This document shows positions 1-9,104 of a stretch of 64,000 bases of DNA, piece after piece. The stretch lies in NCBI RefSeq assembly GCF_005924265.1, contig NZ_VCLB01000001.1:248001-312000 (forward strand), read 5' to 3'. The notes under the pieces were generated by a model. The model was not told the DNA's origin. It did no database searches and saw nothing but the letters and a program-made list of their open reading frames with translations. The position numbers were made by a program, and so were the translations under genes. Within the stretch, counting starts at the first letter, position 1; each line of letters starts with the position of its first letter. This DNA is from Martelella lutilitoris. GTDB lineage: Bacteria; Pseudomonadota; Alphaproteobacteria; Rhizobiales; Rhizobiaceae.

Positions 1-590
1 GCATCGGTCGCGAGCGCATCCTGATCAAGCTCGCTTCGACCTGGGAAGGCATCCGCGCCTGCGAAGTGCTGCAGAAGGAAGGCATCGACTGCAACCTGAC
101 GCTCCTGTTCTCCAAGTGCCAGGCGATCGCCTGCGCCGATGCCGGCGCCTTCCTGATTTCGCCCTTTGTCGGCCGTATCCTTGACTGGTACAAGAAGGCC
201 ACCGGCGAGGACTACACCGCCGAGACCGATCCGGGCGTCCTGTCGGTGCGGTCGATCTACAATTACTACAAGTCCAACGGCATCAAGACCGTGGTCATGG
301 GCGCCTCCTTCCGCAACACCGGGGAAATCGAAGGCCTTGCCGGATGCGACCGGCTGACGATCTCGCCGAACCTGCTCGAAGAGCTCGAGGCCGACCAGGG
401 CAAGCTGGAGCGCAAGCTCTCGCCGGACGCCTTCGTGCCGGAGCCCAAGGTCGAGATGGACGAGCAGACCTTCCGCTGGATGATGAACGAGGACGCGATG
501 GCCACCGAAAAGCTCGCCGAAGGCATCCGCAACTTCGCCGCCGACCTCGGAAAACTGCGCACGCGCGTGGCGAAAGAACTCGACGCCTGA
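1..590 (+). CDS. tal: Transaldolase, 3' part only
   Basis: Transaldolase moves a dihydroxyacetone unit between sugar phosphates in the non-oxidative pentose phosphate pathway, in the cytoplasm. The gene is cut by the left window edge. The readable frame begins at base 3 and gives 195 residues. The second and third visible lines of the protein carry [14 protein letters not shown], which holds the Schiff-base lysine of the TalB-type family, followed by [19 protein letters not shown] and [14 protein letters not shown], all hallmark segments. The C-terminal part ([30 protein letters not shown]) matches the family through to its end, so the 3' end is intact. A strong intrinsic terminator follows. 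pgi, another sugar-phosphate enzyme, lies nearby on the other strand. Confidence 0.96.
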   Translation, partial: IGRERILIKLASTWEGIRACEVLQKEGIDCNLTLLFSKCQAIACADAGAFLISPFVGRILDWYKKATGEDYTAETDPGVLSVRSIYNYYKSNGIKTVVMGASFRNTGEIEGLAGCDRLTISPNLLEELEADQGKLERKLSPDAFVPEPKVEMDEQTFRWMMNEDAMATEKLAEGIRNFAADLGKLRTRVAKELDA

Positions 591-622
591 TCACGAAAAC
601 GTCAGACCGCTTAAAATTTGGA

Positions 623-652
623 CCCGGCCCTTGCGGCCGGGTTTTCTGTTTT
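623..652 (+). terminator. Intrinsic terminator of transaldolase
   Basis: A perfect 7-bp stem (CCCGGCC / GGCCGGG) with a 5-base loop is followed by TTTTCTGTTTT. It sits 32 bases after the transaldolase stop codon. Confidence 0.9.
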
Positions 653-825
653 GGCCGTTTTCTCGCTTCTTGGTCACGGTCTGGCGCGCACCAAATATCT
701 AATTGAATTTATTTTCATAATTATCATTTTCCTGGCTCTTCGGCTGCTCGCCCCGTCTCTGGCGACCGCATTTCAAGCCCCTTAGCGTCAATGTTTCTGC
801 AACGCTGCGGTTCGTTTTTGTGGAC

Positions 826-850
826 TTGTTGATCGATTGATTAAATCCTA
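826..850 (+). promoter_or_regulatory. Palindromic motif upstream of small secreted protein 1
   Basis: The core TTGATCGATTGATTAA is a near-perfect inverted repeat, and the whole 25-base block recurs upstream of the second paralogue as TTAATCAATTGATTAA with the same flanks (TTGTT before, CCTA after). This suggests a shared operator or promoter element. The 307-base gap before the gene also holds the transaldolase terminator and a conspicuously A/T-rich stretch (about 695-735) that could carry the promoter. The protein that binds the motif is unknown. Confidence 0.45.
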
Positions 851-897
851 ATTCCCGGTCATCGAACGCAACAATGATGACACAGGAGTTCATCACC

Positions 898-1128
898 ATG
901 ACCAAGTTTATCGCATCCGCAGCCCTTGTTTCCATTCTGGCTTCGGCTCCGGCCGCCTTCGCGCTGCAGCCGTCTGCCATTCCGGACACCGGCACCTTCA
1001 CCAAGGCCCCTGTCGGCAGCACGGTCACCATCGAAACGACCGGCAAGTTCGGCAACCGCTACCAGAACTATTTCCGCGTCGGCGAAGACGGCGAGCTCGA
1101 TTTCGTCTTCCAGGATTCGGCCAACTGA
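898..1128 (+). CDS. Small secreted protein, tandem paralogue 1
   Basis: A 76-residue protein with a clear Sec signal peptide (MTKFIASAALVSILASAPAAFA, cleavage likely after AFA) and a mature part of about 54 residues. I do not recognise a named family. The mature part begins LQPSAIPDTG and contains KAPVGSTVTIETTGKFG, then RYQNYFRVGEDGEL. The start at MTKF was chosen because AGGAG lies 10 bases upstream; an in-frame ATG further upstream has no such site. It is the first of three tandem paralogues that share the signal peptide design and most of the mature sequence. About 45 of 54 mature residues match copy 2. Its periplasmic or extracellular location is inferred; its function is unknown. There are no cysteines, so no disulfide or lipidation is expected. 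Confidence 0.85.
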   Translation: MTKFIASAALVSILASAPAAFALQPSAIPDTGTFTKAPVGSTVTIETTGKFGNRYQNYFRVGEDGELDFVFQDSAN

Positions 1129-1219
1129 TTTTGCGAGAGACAGGAGGCCGGCGGCGCTAGACTTCAGCGGCAACGCGCCGGAGAGCCAAAAAAAACCACC
1201 TCTCCCAGCTTCCGCCCTC

Positions 1220-1243
1220 TTGTTAATCAATTGATTAAACCTA
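1220..1243 (+). promoter_or_regulatory. Perfect 16-bp palindrome upstream of paralogue 2
   Basis: TTAATCAATTGATTAA is a perfect inverted repeat starting at 1223. It is flanked by TTGT and ACCTA, as is the block upstream of paralogue 1. It ends 38 bases before the start codon of paralogue 2. A binding site for a dimeric regulator is the simplest reading. Confidence 0.5.
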
Positions 1244-1281
1244 CATCTGGCCCACCAGTAAAATTCAGTCAGGAGACTGTC

Positions 1282-1512
1282 ATGAACAAGATTTTTGCAT
1301 CCGTCGCCCTCGTTTCCGCACTCGCCGCAGCGCCTGCCGCCTTCGCGATCCAGCCCTCGGCCATCCCGGATACCGGCAAGGTCACCAAGGCCCCTGTCGG
1401 CAGCACGGTCACCATCGAGACGACCGGCAAGTTCGGCAATCGCTACGATAACTACTTCCGCGTCGGCGAAGACGGCGAACTCGAATTCGTCGATCAGTAC
1501 CGCACGAACTAA
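1282..1512 (+). CDS. Small secreted protein, tandem paralogue 2
   Basis: A 76-residue paralogue of the preceding gene. It has a signal peptide MNKIFASVALVSALAAAPAAFA and a mature part IQPSAIPDTGKVTKAPVGST... that keeps the core VTIETTGKFGNRY and NYFRVGEDGEL almost unchanged. The C-terminal dozen residues (EFVDQYRTN) vary between copies. An AGGAGACTGTC stretch just upstream gives a good ribosome-binding site and decides the start. It lies in the same orientation as the other copies with its own palindrome upstream, so it may have its own promoter. Function unknown. Confidence 0.85.
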   Translation: MNKIFASVALVSALAAAPAAFAIQPSAIPDTGKVTKAPVGSTVTIETTGKFGNRYDNYFRVGEDGELEFVDQYRTN

Positions 1513-1521
1513 CCAGATATC

Positions 1522-1563
1522 CCGGGAGTAAAGAGCGAGGGACAATCGTCCTTCGTCTCCCGG
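1522..1563 (+). other. Long hairpin between small-protein paralogues 2 and 3
   Basis: CCGGGAG pairs with CTCCCGG at the two ends. The inner part (CGAGGGAC / GTCCTTCG, one G-T pair) closes around an AATC loop. It has no T-tract, so it is not a standard terminator; an RNA-stabilising or regulatory structure is possible. The palindrome found upstream of copies 1 and 2 is absent here. Confidence 0.45.
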
Positions 1564-1661
1564 CGCCCGAAATCCAAACAGCCTCGAGACCGGGAAGGCC
1601 TCCGACTGCTTTGGACCGGGCAGATCAAACAACCCACACAAGAACCATCAAGGAGACTATC

Positions 1662-1898
1662 ATGAAGAAGATCTTCGCATCCGCCGCCCTCGTTTCCGTT
1701 CTCGCCGCCGCTCCGGCCGCCTTTGCGCTGCAGCCGTCCGCCGTTCCGGACACCGGCACGTTCGAAAAAGCGCCCGTCGGCAGCACGGTCACCATCGAAT
1801 CGACCGGCAAGTTCGGCGACCGCTACCAGAACTATTTCCGCGTCGGCGAAGACGGCAAGCTCGACCTCGTCGATCAGGTTCGCGAAAGCAGCAACTGA
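1662..1898 (+). CDS. Small secreted protein, tandem paralogue 3
   Basis: A 78-residue third paralogue. It has signal peptide MKKIFASAALVSVLAAAPAAFA and a mature part LQPSAVPDTGTFEKAPVGST... with the invariant TGKFG, RYQNYFRVGEDG and a slightly longer C-terminus (LVDQVRESSN). AGGAGACTATC just upstream fixes the start, and this site is nearly identical to that of copy 2, so the duplication includes the leader. The gene is followed by a strong terminator shared with convergent pgi. Function unknown; the family looks like a local tandem expansion of one exported protein. Confidence 0.85.
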   Translation: MKKIFASAALVSVLAAAPAAFALQPSAVPDTGTFEKAPVGSTVTIESTGKFGDRYQNYFRVGEDGKLDLVDQVRESSN

Positions 1899-1934
1899 CC
1901 GCTTCCCTCGTTTTCTCTTTCCTGGGCGAAGCAG

Positions 1935-1969
1935 AAAGGGCGACCGCAATCAGCGGCCGCCCTTTTCTT
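1935..1969. terminator. Bidirectional terminator between the small-protein array and pgi
   Basis: AAAGGGCGACCGC and GCGGCCGCCCTTTT form a long stem with one mismatch and an AATCA loop. A T-rich run follows on the plus strand. On the minus strand the A tract before the stem supplies the T run, so it can also serve pgi. Confidence 0.85.
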
Positions 1970-1987
1970 GTGCCTGAAAAGCTGAAG

Positions 1988-3613
1988 TCAGTTGGCCGCG
2001 GCCAGAAGCGCGGCGACAAGGCCCTTCGTCGAGGAATCGTGCCCTTCGGCACTCTCGCTGCCCGAGACCACCGGCAGAAGACCGGTCGCCAGTTCCTTGC
2101 CGAGCTCGACGCCCCACTGGTCGAAAGAATTGATGCCGAAGAGCACGCCCTCGACGAAGACGCGGTGTTCGTAAAGCGCGATCATCCGGCCGAGCGCATA
2201 GGGCGTCAGCGCATCGTAAACGAAGGTGATTGACGGCCGGTTGCCGGAAAAGACGCGGTGCGGCGCGATCTTCTCGGCCGTCGCTTCGTCCATCCCCTTG
2301 TCGAGAAGCTGGGCTTTCGCCTCTTCCAGCGTCCGCCCCTTCATCAGCGCCTCCGACTGGGCCAGGCAATTGGCCATCAAGAGCTGATGCTGGTGGCGCA
2401 GATCCGTCTCGTGACCATTGGCGGCGATCATGAATTCGATCGGGATGATGTTGGTGCCCTGGTGCAGGAGCTGGAAGAAGGCGTGCTGACCGTTTGTGCC
2501 GGGTTCGCCCCAGACGATCGGCCCGGTCGGCGTCGTCACTTCCTCAGATCCCACGGTCACCGACTTGCCGTTGCTCTCCATGTCGAGCTGCTGCAGGTAA
2601 GCGGCAAAGCGCGACATGCGCTGGTCATAGGGAATGACGGCGCGCGAGGGATAGCCGAGCACGACGCGCTGGTAATAGCCGATGAGGCCGAGCATGAAGG
2701 GCAGGTTCTCCGTGACCGGCGCCTCCTGGAAATGCCTGTCCATTGCATGGGCGCCGTCGAGAAATGCGCCGAAATTCTTCGCCCCGATCGCGATCATCAG
2801 CGGCAGGCCGATCGCCGACCAGATCGAGTAGCGGCCGCCGACCCAGTCCCAGAAGCCGAAGACGCGCGACGGATCGATGCCGAAATCGGCGACCTTGTCG
2901 AGGGCTGTCGAAACGGCTGAGAAATGATGGCCGACCGCGTCTTCGCCGAGCGCGCCGGCAATGAACTTGCGCGCCGTCTTGGCGTTGGTCATGGTCTCGA
3001 TCGTGGTAAACGTCTTGGAGGCGACGATGAACAACGTCGTTTCCGGATCGAGCCCGGCAATCGTATCGGCGATATGGGCGCCGTCGATGTTGGAGACGTA
3101 GTGAAGCCGCGGGCCGTCATGATAGGGCGCGAGCGCGAGCGTGGTCATGGCCGGGCCGAGGTCCGATCCGCCGATGCCGATATTGACCACATCGGTGAAG
3201 GCCTTGCCGGTGGCGCCCTTGATGGAGCCGGAGCGGATGCCCTCTGAGAAATCGCCCATCGCATCGAGCACTTCGTTGACGGCGGGCATGACATCCTCGC
3301 CGTCGACCATTATCGGCGTATTGGCGCGGTTACGCAGCGCGGTGTGCAGGACGGCACGGTCTTCGGTGATGTTGATCTTCTCACCGGCAAACATCGCCGC
3401 GCGCTTTTCCTCGACGCCCTTTTCCCCGGCAAGCTTGACGAGCCCGGACAGGACCTCGTCATTGACGGCGATCTTGGAGAAATCCATGAGCAGGTCTTCA
3501 AACCGGAGGCTGAACCGGTCAAACCGGGCCGCATCGGCGGCAAAGGCCGCGCGCAGATCCGTGGCGTCGGTGCGCGCCGCAGTATCCTTGAGGGCATTGA
3601 TGAGGGCATTCAT
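1988..3613 (-). CDS. pgi: Glucose-6-phosphate isomerase
   Basis: The enzyme interconverts glucose-6-phosphate and fructose-6-phosphate in the cytoplasm. The 541-residue length is normal. Both family signatures are present: [14 protein letters not shown] in the middle and [18 protein letters not shown] near the C-terminus, the latter holding the conserved lysine. The catalytic glutamate lies in DMESNGK and the ring-opening histidine in [16 protein letters not shown]. An AGGGAG ribosome-binding site precedes the ATG. It is a single-gene unit ending at a terminator shared with the convergent small-protein array. With transaldolase and the KDPG aldolase gene further on, it fits central sugar metabolism by pentose phosphate and Entner-Doudoroff routes. 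Confidence 0.98.
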   Translation of the reverse strand: MNALINALKDTAARTDATDLRAAFAADAARFDRFSLRFEDLLMDFSKIAVNDEVLSGLVKLAGEKGVEEKRAAMFAGEKINITEDRAVLHTALRNRANTPIMVDGEDVMPAVNEVLDAMGDFSEGIRSGSIKGATGKAFTDVVNIGIGGSDLGPAMTTLALAPYHDGPRLHYVSNIDGAHIADTIAGLDPETTLFIVASKTFTTIETMTNAKTARKFIAGALGEDAVGHHFSAVSTALDKVADFGIDPSRVFGFWDWVGGRYSIWSAIGLPLMIAIGAKNFGAFLDGAHAMDRHFQEAPVTENLPFMLGLIGYYQRVVLGYPSRAVIPYDQRMSRFAAYLQQLDMESNGKSVTVGSEEVTTPTGPIVWGEPGTNGQHAFFQLLHQGTNIIPIEFMIAANGHETDLRHQHQLLMANCLAQSEALMKGRTLEEAKAQLLDKGMDEATAEKIAPHRVFSGNRPSITFVYDALTPYALGRMIALYEHRVFVEGVLFGINSFDQWGVELGKELATGLLPVVSGSESAEGHDSSTKGLVAALLAAAN

Positions 3614-3800
3614 GTCGATGGCTCCCTGAAAAGACTTGGAGATACGCTTATAGCGCCATTTTAAAACGATTGAATATGATTGTGTTCAATCATGCCGACG
3701 AAATCGAACGCTTTTTTGACATTGAAGGCGGGCGGGGCCTGAAAATCAACCGCCGGAATGCGAATTACCCAGACATCCCTGTCATCGTGCGACGCCTCAA

Positions 3801-3831
3801 ACAGAAAACCGCGCGCCGAATGGCGCGCGGT
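3801..3831 (-). terminator. Terminator of the small membrane protein gene
   Basis: A perfect 9-bp stem CCGCGCGCC / GGCGCGCGG with a 4-base loop. On the minus strand it is followed by TTTTCTGT. Confidence 0.85.
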
Positions 3832-3855
3832 CGGTATGGCAGTCCGTCTTCTTGC

Positions 3856-4260
3856 TCAGCCGGCGGTGCGCGGCGAGGCATGATGCTCGCGCTTGTGAGC
3901 GACCAGCATGAAATAGATGAACACGAAGGGGATCGCGCTCCAATAGGCGACCGACTTGTCGTGGCCCATATTGCGGGCGCGAAACGCGGTGAAGCGACCG
4001 AAGGCGAGCCCCGGAACCACGGCGTAGATCGACAGGCCCATGTAATAGGCGGTCGAGAGCGCCATGCCCTCGCTGCCGATGGCCTCGCGCGGGAAGGCGT
4101 ATTCCAGAAGGTAGGAAATCACCAGATTGATCACGAAGATGAAGCAGGCACGCAGGAAATAGTCCCGGCGGTCATACTCGCGCAGTTCATTAGTCAGATA
4201 AACCCCCAGCAACACGCCGATGGCGCTCGTCACATAGGGAAAGAAAAACAGGCCTGACAT
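3856..4260 (-). CDS. Small integral membrane protein of unknown function
   Basis: A 134-residue hydrophobic protein with about four predicted membrane segments: FFPYVTSAIGVLLGVYL, FLRACFIFVINLVISYLL, ALSTAYYMGLSIYAVVPGLAFG and AYWSAIPFVFIYFMLVA. The C-terminus is basic and histidine-rich (HKREHHASPRTAG). I do not recognise a family. The start at MSGLFF was preferred to an upstream in-frame ATG because GGAGGAGA lies just before it. It is transcribed alone, divergently from cyoA across a 546-base gap, and ends at a good terminator. Confidence 0.7.
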   Translation of the reverse strand: MSGLFFFPYVTSAIGVLLGVYLTNELREYDRRDYFLRACFIFVINLVISYLLEYAFPREAIGSEGMALSTAYYMGLSIYAVVPGLAFGRFTAFRARNMGHDKSVAYWSAIPFVFIYFMLVAHKREHHASPRTAG

Positions 4261-4806
4261 CTCGTCTCCTCCTCGAAACGGTTGTGCGCAGTTTGTCACA
4301 TGTGGCGTATTGTCGCATACATTGTCTTAATAATGCAACTCCTGAAATGCCGGTCTGTTCCGCCATTTTGGCGGTCTTGGAAGGTAAATGGTGAAGAAGC
4401 CGCAAAGGCCATGCTGCGGCGCGGCAATTCCGGCGCGCCATCGCCGAAGATCGGTTGAGCGAAATCAATGAAAACCGCCTCAAGCACAGCAATCCAGCAA
4501 GGCGTTTCCTGATGATTGCCAATTTTCGTGGCATTTTTCACGCAACACGCGCAAAAATCATGGCGGCAAGGTGACGCGAATGCGGCCTTGTGCCAAAATG
4601 CCACAGGACGGACACGCTTCATTTCTGGTCTAAATGTGATTATGAGACCGTCAGGATGACGCCGCCGTCTGGCAAGGCAGGGGCTGTCTTTAGGAAATGC
4701 CTGCAATACGCGTTCGGTCGCCGCGGGAACGTTTGGCCAGGGCCGGCAGGCATGTCATCGACAATCAAGTCCGGATTATCCGCGCAATCCGGCGTCATTG
4801 TAGAGA
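4261..4806. other. Intergenic region between the membrane protein and cyoA
   Basis: This stretch should hold the divergent promoters of the membrane protein gene and the cyo operon. I see no convincing gene in it; the short open frames lack ribosome-binding sites and family resemblance. A small palindrome (CCGCC-ATTTT-GGCGG, near 4362) is the only regular element I could pick out. Confidence 0.5.
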
Positions 4807-5925
4807 ATGAAGGCGATTGTGAACCTTTACAAGCTATTGAAACTGGCGCTGCTTTTGCCGCTTGCGCTTCTCTTGTCGGGCTGTCAGCTCATTCTTCTCG
4901 ACCCGGCCGGCTGGGTCGCCAACCAGGAACGCGACCTCCTGATCGCATCGACGGTTCTGATGCTTGTCATCATCGTCCCGGTGCTGGTTCTGGCGGTCTA
5001 CATACCCTGGCGCTACCGCGACAGCCGCAAGACCACCAATGACTACGACCCGGAATTCGAACATTCCTCGCTGTTCGAGGCGTTCATCTGGGGCGTGCCG
5101 GTCATGATCATCATCGCGCTCGGCGCGCTGACCTGGATCTATACCCACAGGCTCGACCCCTACAAGCCACTGGACCATATCGCCGGCGAACCGCTGGAGA
5201 TCGACGTCGTCTCGCTCGACTGGAAGTGGCTGTTCATCTATCCCGAACAGGACATGGCCGTCGTCAACCAGCTGGTCATCCCGACGGACCGTCCGATCAA
5301 CATGAAGCTCACCTCGAGCTCGGTGATGAACACCTTCTCCGTTCCCGCGCTCGCCGGCATGATCTACACCATGGCCGGCATGGAGACGAAGCTGCATCTG
5401 GTGGCCGAGGAAGCCGGTCAATATTACGGCCGCTCGGCCAATTACTCCGGCCCCGGCTACGCCCATATGGACTTCGAGACCTTCGCCGTTTCCGAGGACG
5501 AGTTTTCCAGCTGGGTCAACACGGTCAAGTCCTCGTCCAATACGATGAGCGACGAGACCTATCTCCAGCTTTCCAAGCCAACGGTCGCCGACGGCGTGTC
5601 CTATTACAATGGCGTGGCCGACAACCTCTTCGACAAGATCGTCGGGCTCTGCGTCGAGCCGGGCAAGGTCTGCGTCGGCGAGATGATGATGCAGGACATG
5701 ATGGGCGGCGGCGGCCTTCAGGGCGTGAAAACCAAGAACGAGTATCTCTACGACGAATTCGCGCCGGGCGAAGGCTTCGACCAGCACGCATTCGAAGGCA
5801 CGCTCCACGCCAATCCCGACGAACCGAGAAGCGGTCCGGTCAACATCAAGAATCCCGATCAGACTGTGACCCATATTCCCGGCGACGACAGCGCGTCGAA
5901 CGCTTCTGAACCCGTGAGGCACTAA
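4807..5925 (+). CDS. cyoA: Cytochrome bo3 ubiquinol oxidase subunit II
   Basis: Subunit II of the proton-pumping quinol oxidase that reduces oxygen to water at the inner membrane. It is a lipoprotein: [11 protein letters not shown] gives the lipobox. Two transmembrane helices follow ([20 protein letters not shown] and [23 protein letters not shown]), then the periplasmic cupredoxin domain ([26 protein letters not shown]). As expected for quinol oxidases, the CuA cysteine ligands are absent. At 372 residues it is longer than the roughly 315 of E. coli CyoA, because of an extra C-terminal tail that starts with a Met/Gly-rich stretch ([11 protein letters not shown]). It is the first gene of cyoABCD, and its stop codon overlaps the cyoB start. 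Confidence 0.97.
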   Translation: MKAIVNLYKLLKLALLLPLALLLSGCQLILLDPAGWVANQERDLLIASTVLMLVIIVPVLVLAVYIPWRYRDSRKTTNDYDPEFEHSSLFEAFIWGVPVMIIIALGALTWIYTHRLDPYKPLDHIAGEPLEIDVVSLDWKWLFIYPEQDMAVVNQLVIPTDRPINMKLTSSSVMNTFSVPALAGMIYTMAGMETKLHLVAEEAGQYYGRSANYSGPGYAHMDFETFAVSEDEFSSWVNTVKSSSNTMSDETYLQLSKPTVADGVSYYNGVADNLFDKIVGLCVEPGKVCVGEMMMQDMMGGGGLQGVKTKNEYLYDEFAPGEGFDQHAFEGTLHANPDEPRSGPVNIKNPDQTVTHIPGDDSASNASEPVRH

Positions 5926-7907
5926 TGAGATCTGAAATCTGGAACATTATTTTCGGCAAGCTGTCGTGGGATGACATTCCCTATGACGTTCTCATTCTCG
6001 ACGTCACCTTTGCCGCAGTCGTCATCGCGGCGCTCACCGTTTTCGGCCTGATCACCTATCATCGCAAATGGGGCTACCTCTGGAGCGAGTGGTTCACCTC
6101 GGTCGACCACAAGAAGATCGGCGTCATGTATATCGTGCTGGCCCTTGTGATGCTGTTCCGCGGCTTCACCGACGCCTTCATGATGCGCACCCAGCAGGCG
6201 ATCGCCGCAGGCGGGGCGCAGGGCTATCTGCCGCCGCACCATTTCGACCAGATCTTCACCGCTCACGGCACGGTCATGATCTTCTTCTTCGCCATGGCCT
6301 TTCTGGTCGGCGTGATGAACGTCGCCATGCCGCTGCAGATCGGCGCGCGCGACGTTGCCTTTCCGTGGCTGAACAATTTTTCGTTCTGGATGACGGTGTC
6401 GGGCGCGATCCTGCTCAACGTATCGCTGTTCATCGGCCTGCTCGGCCGCACTGGCTGGCTCGCCATGCCGCCGCTTTCGGGGATCGCATACTCGCCCGAT
6501 GTGGGGGTCGACTATTACATATGGTCACTGCAGATCGCCGGCATAGGCACGACGCTATCGGGCGTCAACATGATCGCCACCATCCTGAAGATGCGCGCGC
6601 CGGGCATGACCATGATGCGCATGCCGGTCTTCACCTGGACGACGCTTGCCGCCAACGTGCTGATCGTCGCCGCCTTCCCGGTGCTGACGGCAACGCTCGC
6701 CATGCTGGCGCTCGACCGCTATCTGGGCATGCACTTCTTCACCAATGACATGGGCGGCAACCCCATGCTCTACGTGAACCTGATCTGGATCTGGGGTCAC
6801 CCGGAAGTCTATATCCTGATCCTGCCCTGTTTCGGCATCTTCTCCGAAGTGGTCGCGACCTTCTCCGGCAAGCCGCTCTTCGGCTATCGCTCGATGGTCT
6901 ATGCGACGTCGTGCATCCTGGTCCTGTCCTTCGTCGTCTGGCTGCACCACTTCTTCACCATGGGCTCGGGCGCCAGTGTGAACACCTTCTTCGGCATTGC
7001 CACGATGATCATCGCGGTGCCGACCGGGGCCAAGATCTTCAACTGGCTGTTTACGATGTATCGCGGGCGCATCCGGTTCGAGACGCCGATGTACTGGACC
7101 GTCGGCTTTCTGATCACCTTCACCATCGGCGGCATGACCGGCGTGATGCTCGCTGTTCCGCCGGCAGACTTCCAGCTGCATAACTCGCTGTTCCTGATCG
7201 CCCATTTCCACAACGTCATCATCGGCGGCGTGGTCTTCGGGCTGATGGCGGGCTACACCTACTGGTGGCCGAAGGTCTTCGGCTTCAAGCTGGACGACAA
7301 ATGGGGCCGCCGCTCCTTCTGGTTCTGGTGCATTGGCTTCTACATCGCCTTCATGCCGCTTTACATTCTCGGCCTGATGGGCGTCACCCGCCGGCTGCAG
7401 AGCTACACCGATGTCGGCTGGCAGATCTACTTCATCATCGCCTGCATCGGCATGCTGACCATCGGCGCCGGCATCGCCTGCACCGTCATCCAGCTCGTGG
7501 TCTCGATCAAGAACCGCGACAAGCTGAAATGCGGCCCCGATCCGTGGAACGGCCGTACGCTGGAATGGGCGACGCTCTCGCCGGTTCCCGCCTACAACTT
7601 CCCGCAGGATATCGTCGTGACCGGCCGTGACGCCTGGTGGCAGATGAAGAAGCAGGGCTTCAAGTGGTCGACGGACTACCAGCCGATCCACATGCCGAAG
7701 AACACCTGGGCCGGCATCGTGCCCGCCTTCTTCGCGCTGGCGCTCGGCTTCGCCCTCGTGTGGCACATCTGGTGGCTGGCGATCGTCAGCTTCCTGGCCG
7801 CCATCGGCACGATCATCTATCACACCTTCGATTTTGATCGCGACTACTACATTCCCGCCGAAGTGGTCGCCAGCGACCAGGAAAAGGCCAAGGAGGCTTA
7901 TGCATGA
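5925..7907 (+). CDS. cyoB: Cytochrome bo3 ubiquinol oxidase subunit I
   Basis: The catalytic haem-copper subunit, 660 residues with about 15 membrane helices. The expected metal ligands are visible: the low-spin haem histidine in TAHGTVM, the CuB histidine and cross-linked tyrosine in [12 protein letters not shown], the CuB pair in WLHHFFTMG, and the two haem histidines in [10 protein letters not shown]. The N-terminal [13 protein letters not shown]-like segment is also typical. The start overlaps the cyoA stop (TAATG) and the stop overlaps cyoC, so the genes are translationally coupled. Confidence 0.98.
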   Translation: MRSEIWNIIFGKLSWDDIPYDVLILDVTFAAVVIAALTVFGLITYHRKWGYLWSEWFTSVDHKKIGVMYIVLALVMLFRGFTDAFMMRTQQAIAAGGAQGYLPPHHFDQIFTAHGTVMIFFFAMAFLVGVMNVAMPLQIGARDVAFPWLNNFSFWMTVSGAILLNVSLFIGLLGRTGWLAMPPLSGIAYSPDVGVDYYIWSLQIAGIGTTLSGVNMIATILKMRAPGMTMMRMPVFTWTTLAANVLIVAAFPVLTATLAMLALDRYLGMHFFTNDMGGNPMLYVNLIWIWGHPEVYILILPCFGIFSEVVATFSGKPLFGYRSMVYATSCILVLSFVVWLHHFFTMGSGASVNTFFGIATMIIAVPTGAKIFNWLFTMYRGRIRFETPMYWTVGFLITFTIGGMTGVMLAVPPADFQLHNSLFLIAHFHNVIIGGVVFGLMAGYTYWWPKVFGFKLDDKWGRRSFWFWCIGFYIAFMPLYILGLMGVTRRLQSYTDVGWQIYFIIACIGMLTIGAGIACTVIQLVVSIKNRDKLKCGPDPWNGRTLEWATLSPVPAYNFPQDIVVTGRDAWWQMKKQGFKWSTDYQPIHMPKNTWAGIVPAFFALALGFALVWHIWWLAIVSFLAAIGTIIYHTFDFDRDYYIPAEVVASDQEKAKEAYA

Positions 7908-8512
7908 CGATCGCTGATCAGACGGGCGATACGCATCACGACGAACACGCCCATCACAGCAGTCCGACACAGCTCGGCTTCTGGATCTACCTCATGAGCG
8001 ACTGCCTGATCTTCGGCACGCTCTTTGCAACCTACGCCGTGCTCGGCCGCTCCTATGCGGGCGGCCCCTCGCCGGCCGACCTGTTCGAGCTCGACTTCGC
8101 GCTCATCGAAACGGCGCTGCTGCTGTTCTCCTCGGTCACCTTCGGCATGGGCATGCTGCGGATGGACAAGGGCGACAAGGCGGGCCTGATGAAGTGGCTG
8201 ATCGTTGCCGGCCTCTTTGCCATCGGCTTCCTGGCCATGGAAATCTACGAATTCCATCACTTCATCGAGCTTGGCGCGACGCCGGACCGTTCGGCCTTCC
8301 TGTCGGCCTATTTCACCCTCGTCGGAACGCACGGCCTGCACGTCACCTTCGGCACGATCTGGCTGATCGTCCTGCTGGTCCAGCTCTCGCGCAAGGGCCT
8401 GACAGAATCGACCCGTCGGCGCACGGCGACCCTGTCGATGTTCTGGCACTTCCTCGATCTGGTCTGGATCGGCGTTTTCTCGCTTGTCTATCTTACGGGA
8501 GTGGTTCTATGA
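7904..8512 (+). CDS. cyoC: Cytochrome bo3 ubiquinol oxidase subunit III
   Basis: Subunit III of the quinol oxidase, 202 residues and about five membrane helices, of the cytochrome c oxidase subunit III fold. Typical segments are [24 protein letters not shown], the FHHFIELG loop, and [14 protein letters not shown]. The N-terminus is histidine-rich ([12 protein letters not shown]). The start overlaps the end of cyoB and the stop overlaps the ATG of cyoD by ATGA. Confidence 0.97.
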   Translation: MTIADQTGDTHHDEHAHHSSPTQLGFWIYLMSDCLIFGTLFATYAVLGRSYAGGPSPADLFELDFALIETALLLFSSVTFGMGMLRMDKGDKAGLMKWLIVAGLFAIGFLAMEIYEFHHFIELGATPDRSAFLSAYFTLVGTHGLHVTFGTIWLIVLLVQLSRKGLTESTRRRTATLSMFWHFLDLVWIGVFSLVYLTGVVL

Positions 8513-8967
8513 GCTCAGCCAACGAACATGCATCCCACGACAGCCACGGCCACGGCAGCTTCAAGTCGCTGATGACCGGTTTCGTCCTGGCGGCCGTTCT
8601 CACCATTATCCCCTTCGGGCTGGTGATGGCCGACGCGATCTCGAGCAAGGGTTTCCTTCTGGCCGTGATCATGATCTGCGCCGCGGCTCAGATCCTGGTG
8701 CACCTGAAATATTTCCTGTTGCTCAGCAGCCAGCAGGAAGAAGGCTGGACCATGGCATCCTCGCTTCTGGCCCTCATCCTGCTTCTGATCGTGCTTGCCG
8801 GCTCGCTCTGGGTCATGCACAACATGAACAAGTACATGATGCCCCTGCCGGAAAGCGGTTACACCTATCTCGACGATGGCACGATCGTCTGCGCCACGCC
8901 GGAGATTGCCCAGCAGCTGCGCGATGCCGGCGTCACCGGCAACATCATCGTCCAGGGCCAGCAGTAG
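8509..8967 (+). CDS. cyoD: Cytochrome bo3 ubiquinol oxidase subunit IV, with C-terminal extension
   Basis: Subunit IV of the oxidase, a small three-helix membrane protein that helps assembly. The core from SHGHGSFKSLMTGFVLAAVLT through ILVHLKYFLLL to LWVMHNMNKYMMP matches CyoD. At 152 residues it exceeds the roughly 110 of E. coli CyoD: after the last helix there are about 40 soluble residues (YTYLDDGTIVCATPEIAQQL onward). The start is the ATG overlapping the cyoC stop. A strong terminator follows, so the operon ends here; no cyoE is present in the window. Confidence 0.94.
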   Translation: MSSANEHASHDSHGHGSFKSLMTGFVLAAVLTIIPFGLVMADAISSKGFLLAVIMICAAAQILVHLKYFLLLSSQQEEGWTMASSLLALILLLIVLAGSLWVMHNMNKYMMPLPESGYTYLDDGTIVCATPEIAQQLRDAGVTGNIIVQGQQ

Positions 8968-8990
8968 GCCTTTGCCCTGCCGCATTTTTC

Positions 8991-9027
8991 GCCTCCCCAC
9001 GGGTCCCGCGGGGAGGCGTTTTTGTTT
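8991..9027 (+). terminator. Intrinsic terminator of cyoABCD
   Basis: An 8-bp stem GCCTCCCC / GGGGAGGC is followed by GTTTTTGTTT. Confidence 0.9.
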
Positions 9028-9104
9028 CGATAATCATTGACGAGACGTCCGTTCGGGCGTTTAGAGCCAGCTAGCTGCTCCCGTCCACGCCGAAGGTTGT
9101 TCCC

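Noticed and set aside
826-1243. FixK/FNR box interpretation of the palindromes before the small secreted genes
   Set aside because: FixK/FNR sites are TTGAT-N4-ATCAA. The observed palindrome has the halves in the opposite order (ATCAA-TTGAT), so it does not match.
4296-4706. A 136-codon frame on the minus strand upstream of cyoA
   Set aside because: It lacks a Shine-Dalgarno site, has no membrane or domain signature, and overlaps the probable promoter region.
6555-7970. Long open frame on the strand opposite cyoB
   Set aside because: High-GC shadow of the conserved cyoB gene. Its product is a low-complexity string of Asp, His, Arg and Glu with no family resemblance, and there is no ribosome-binding site.
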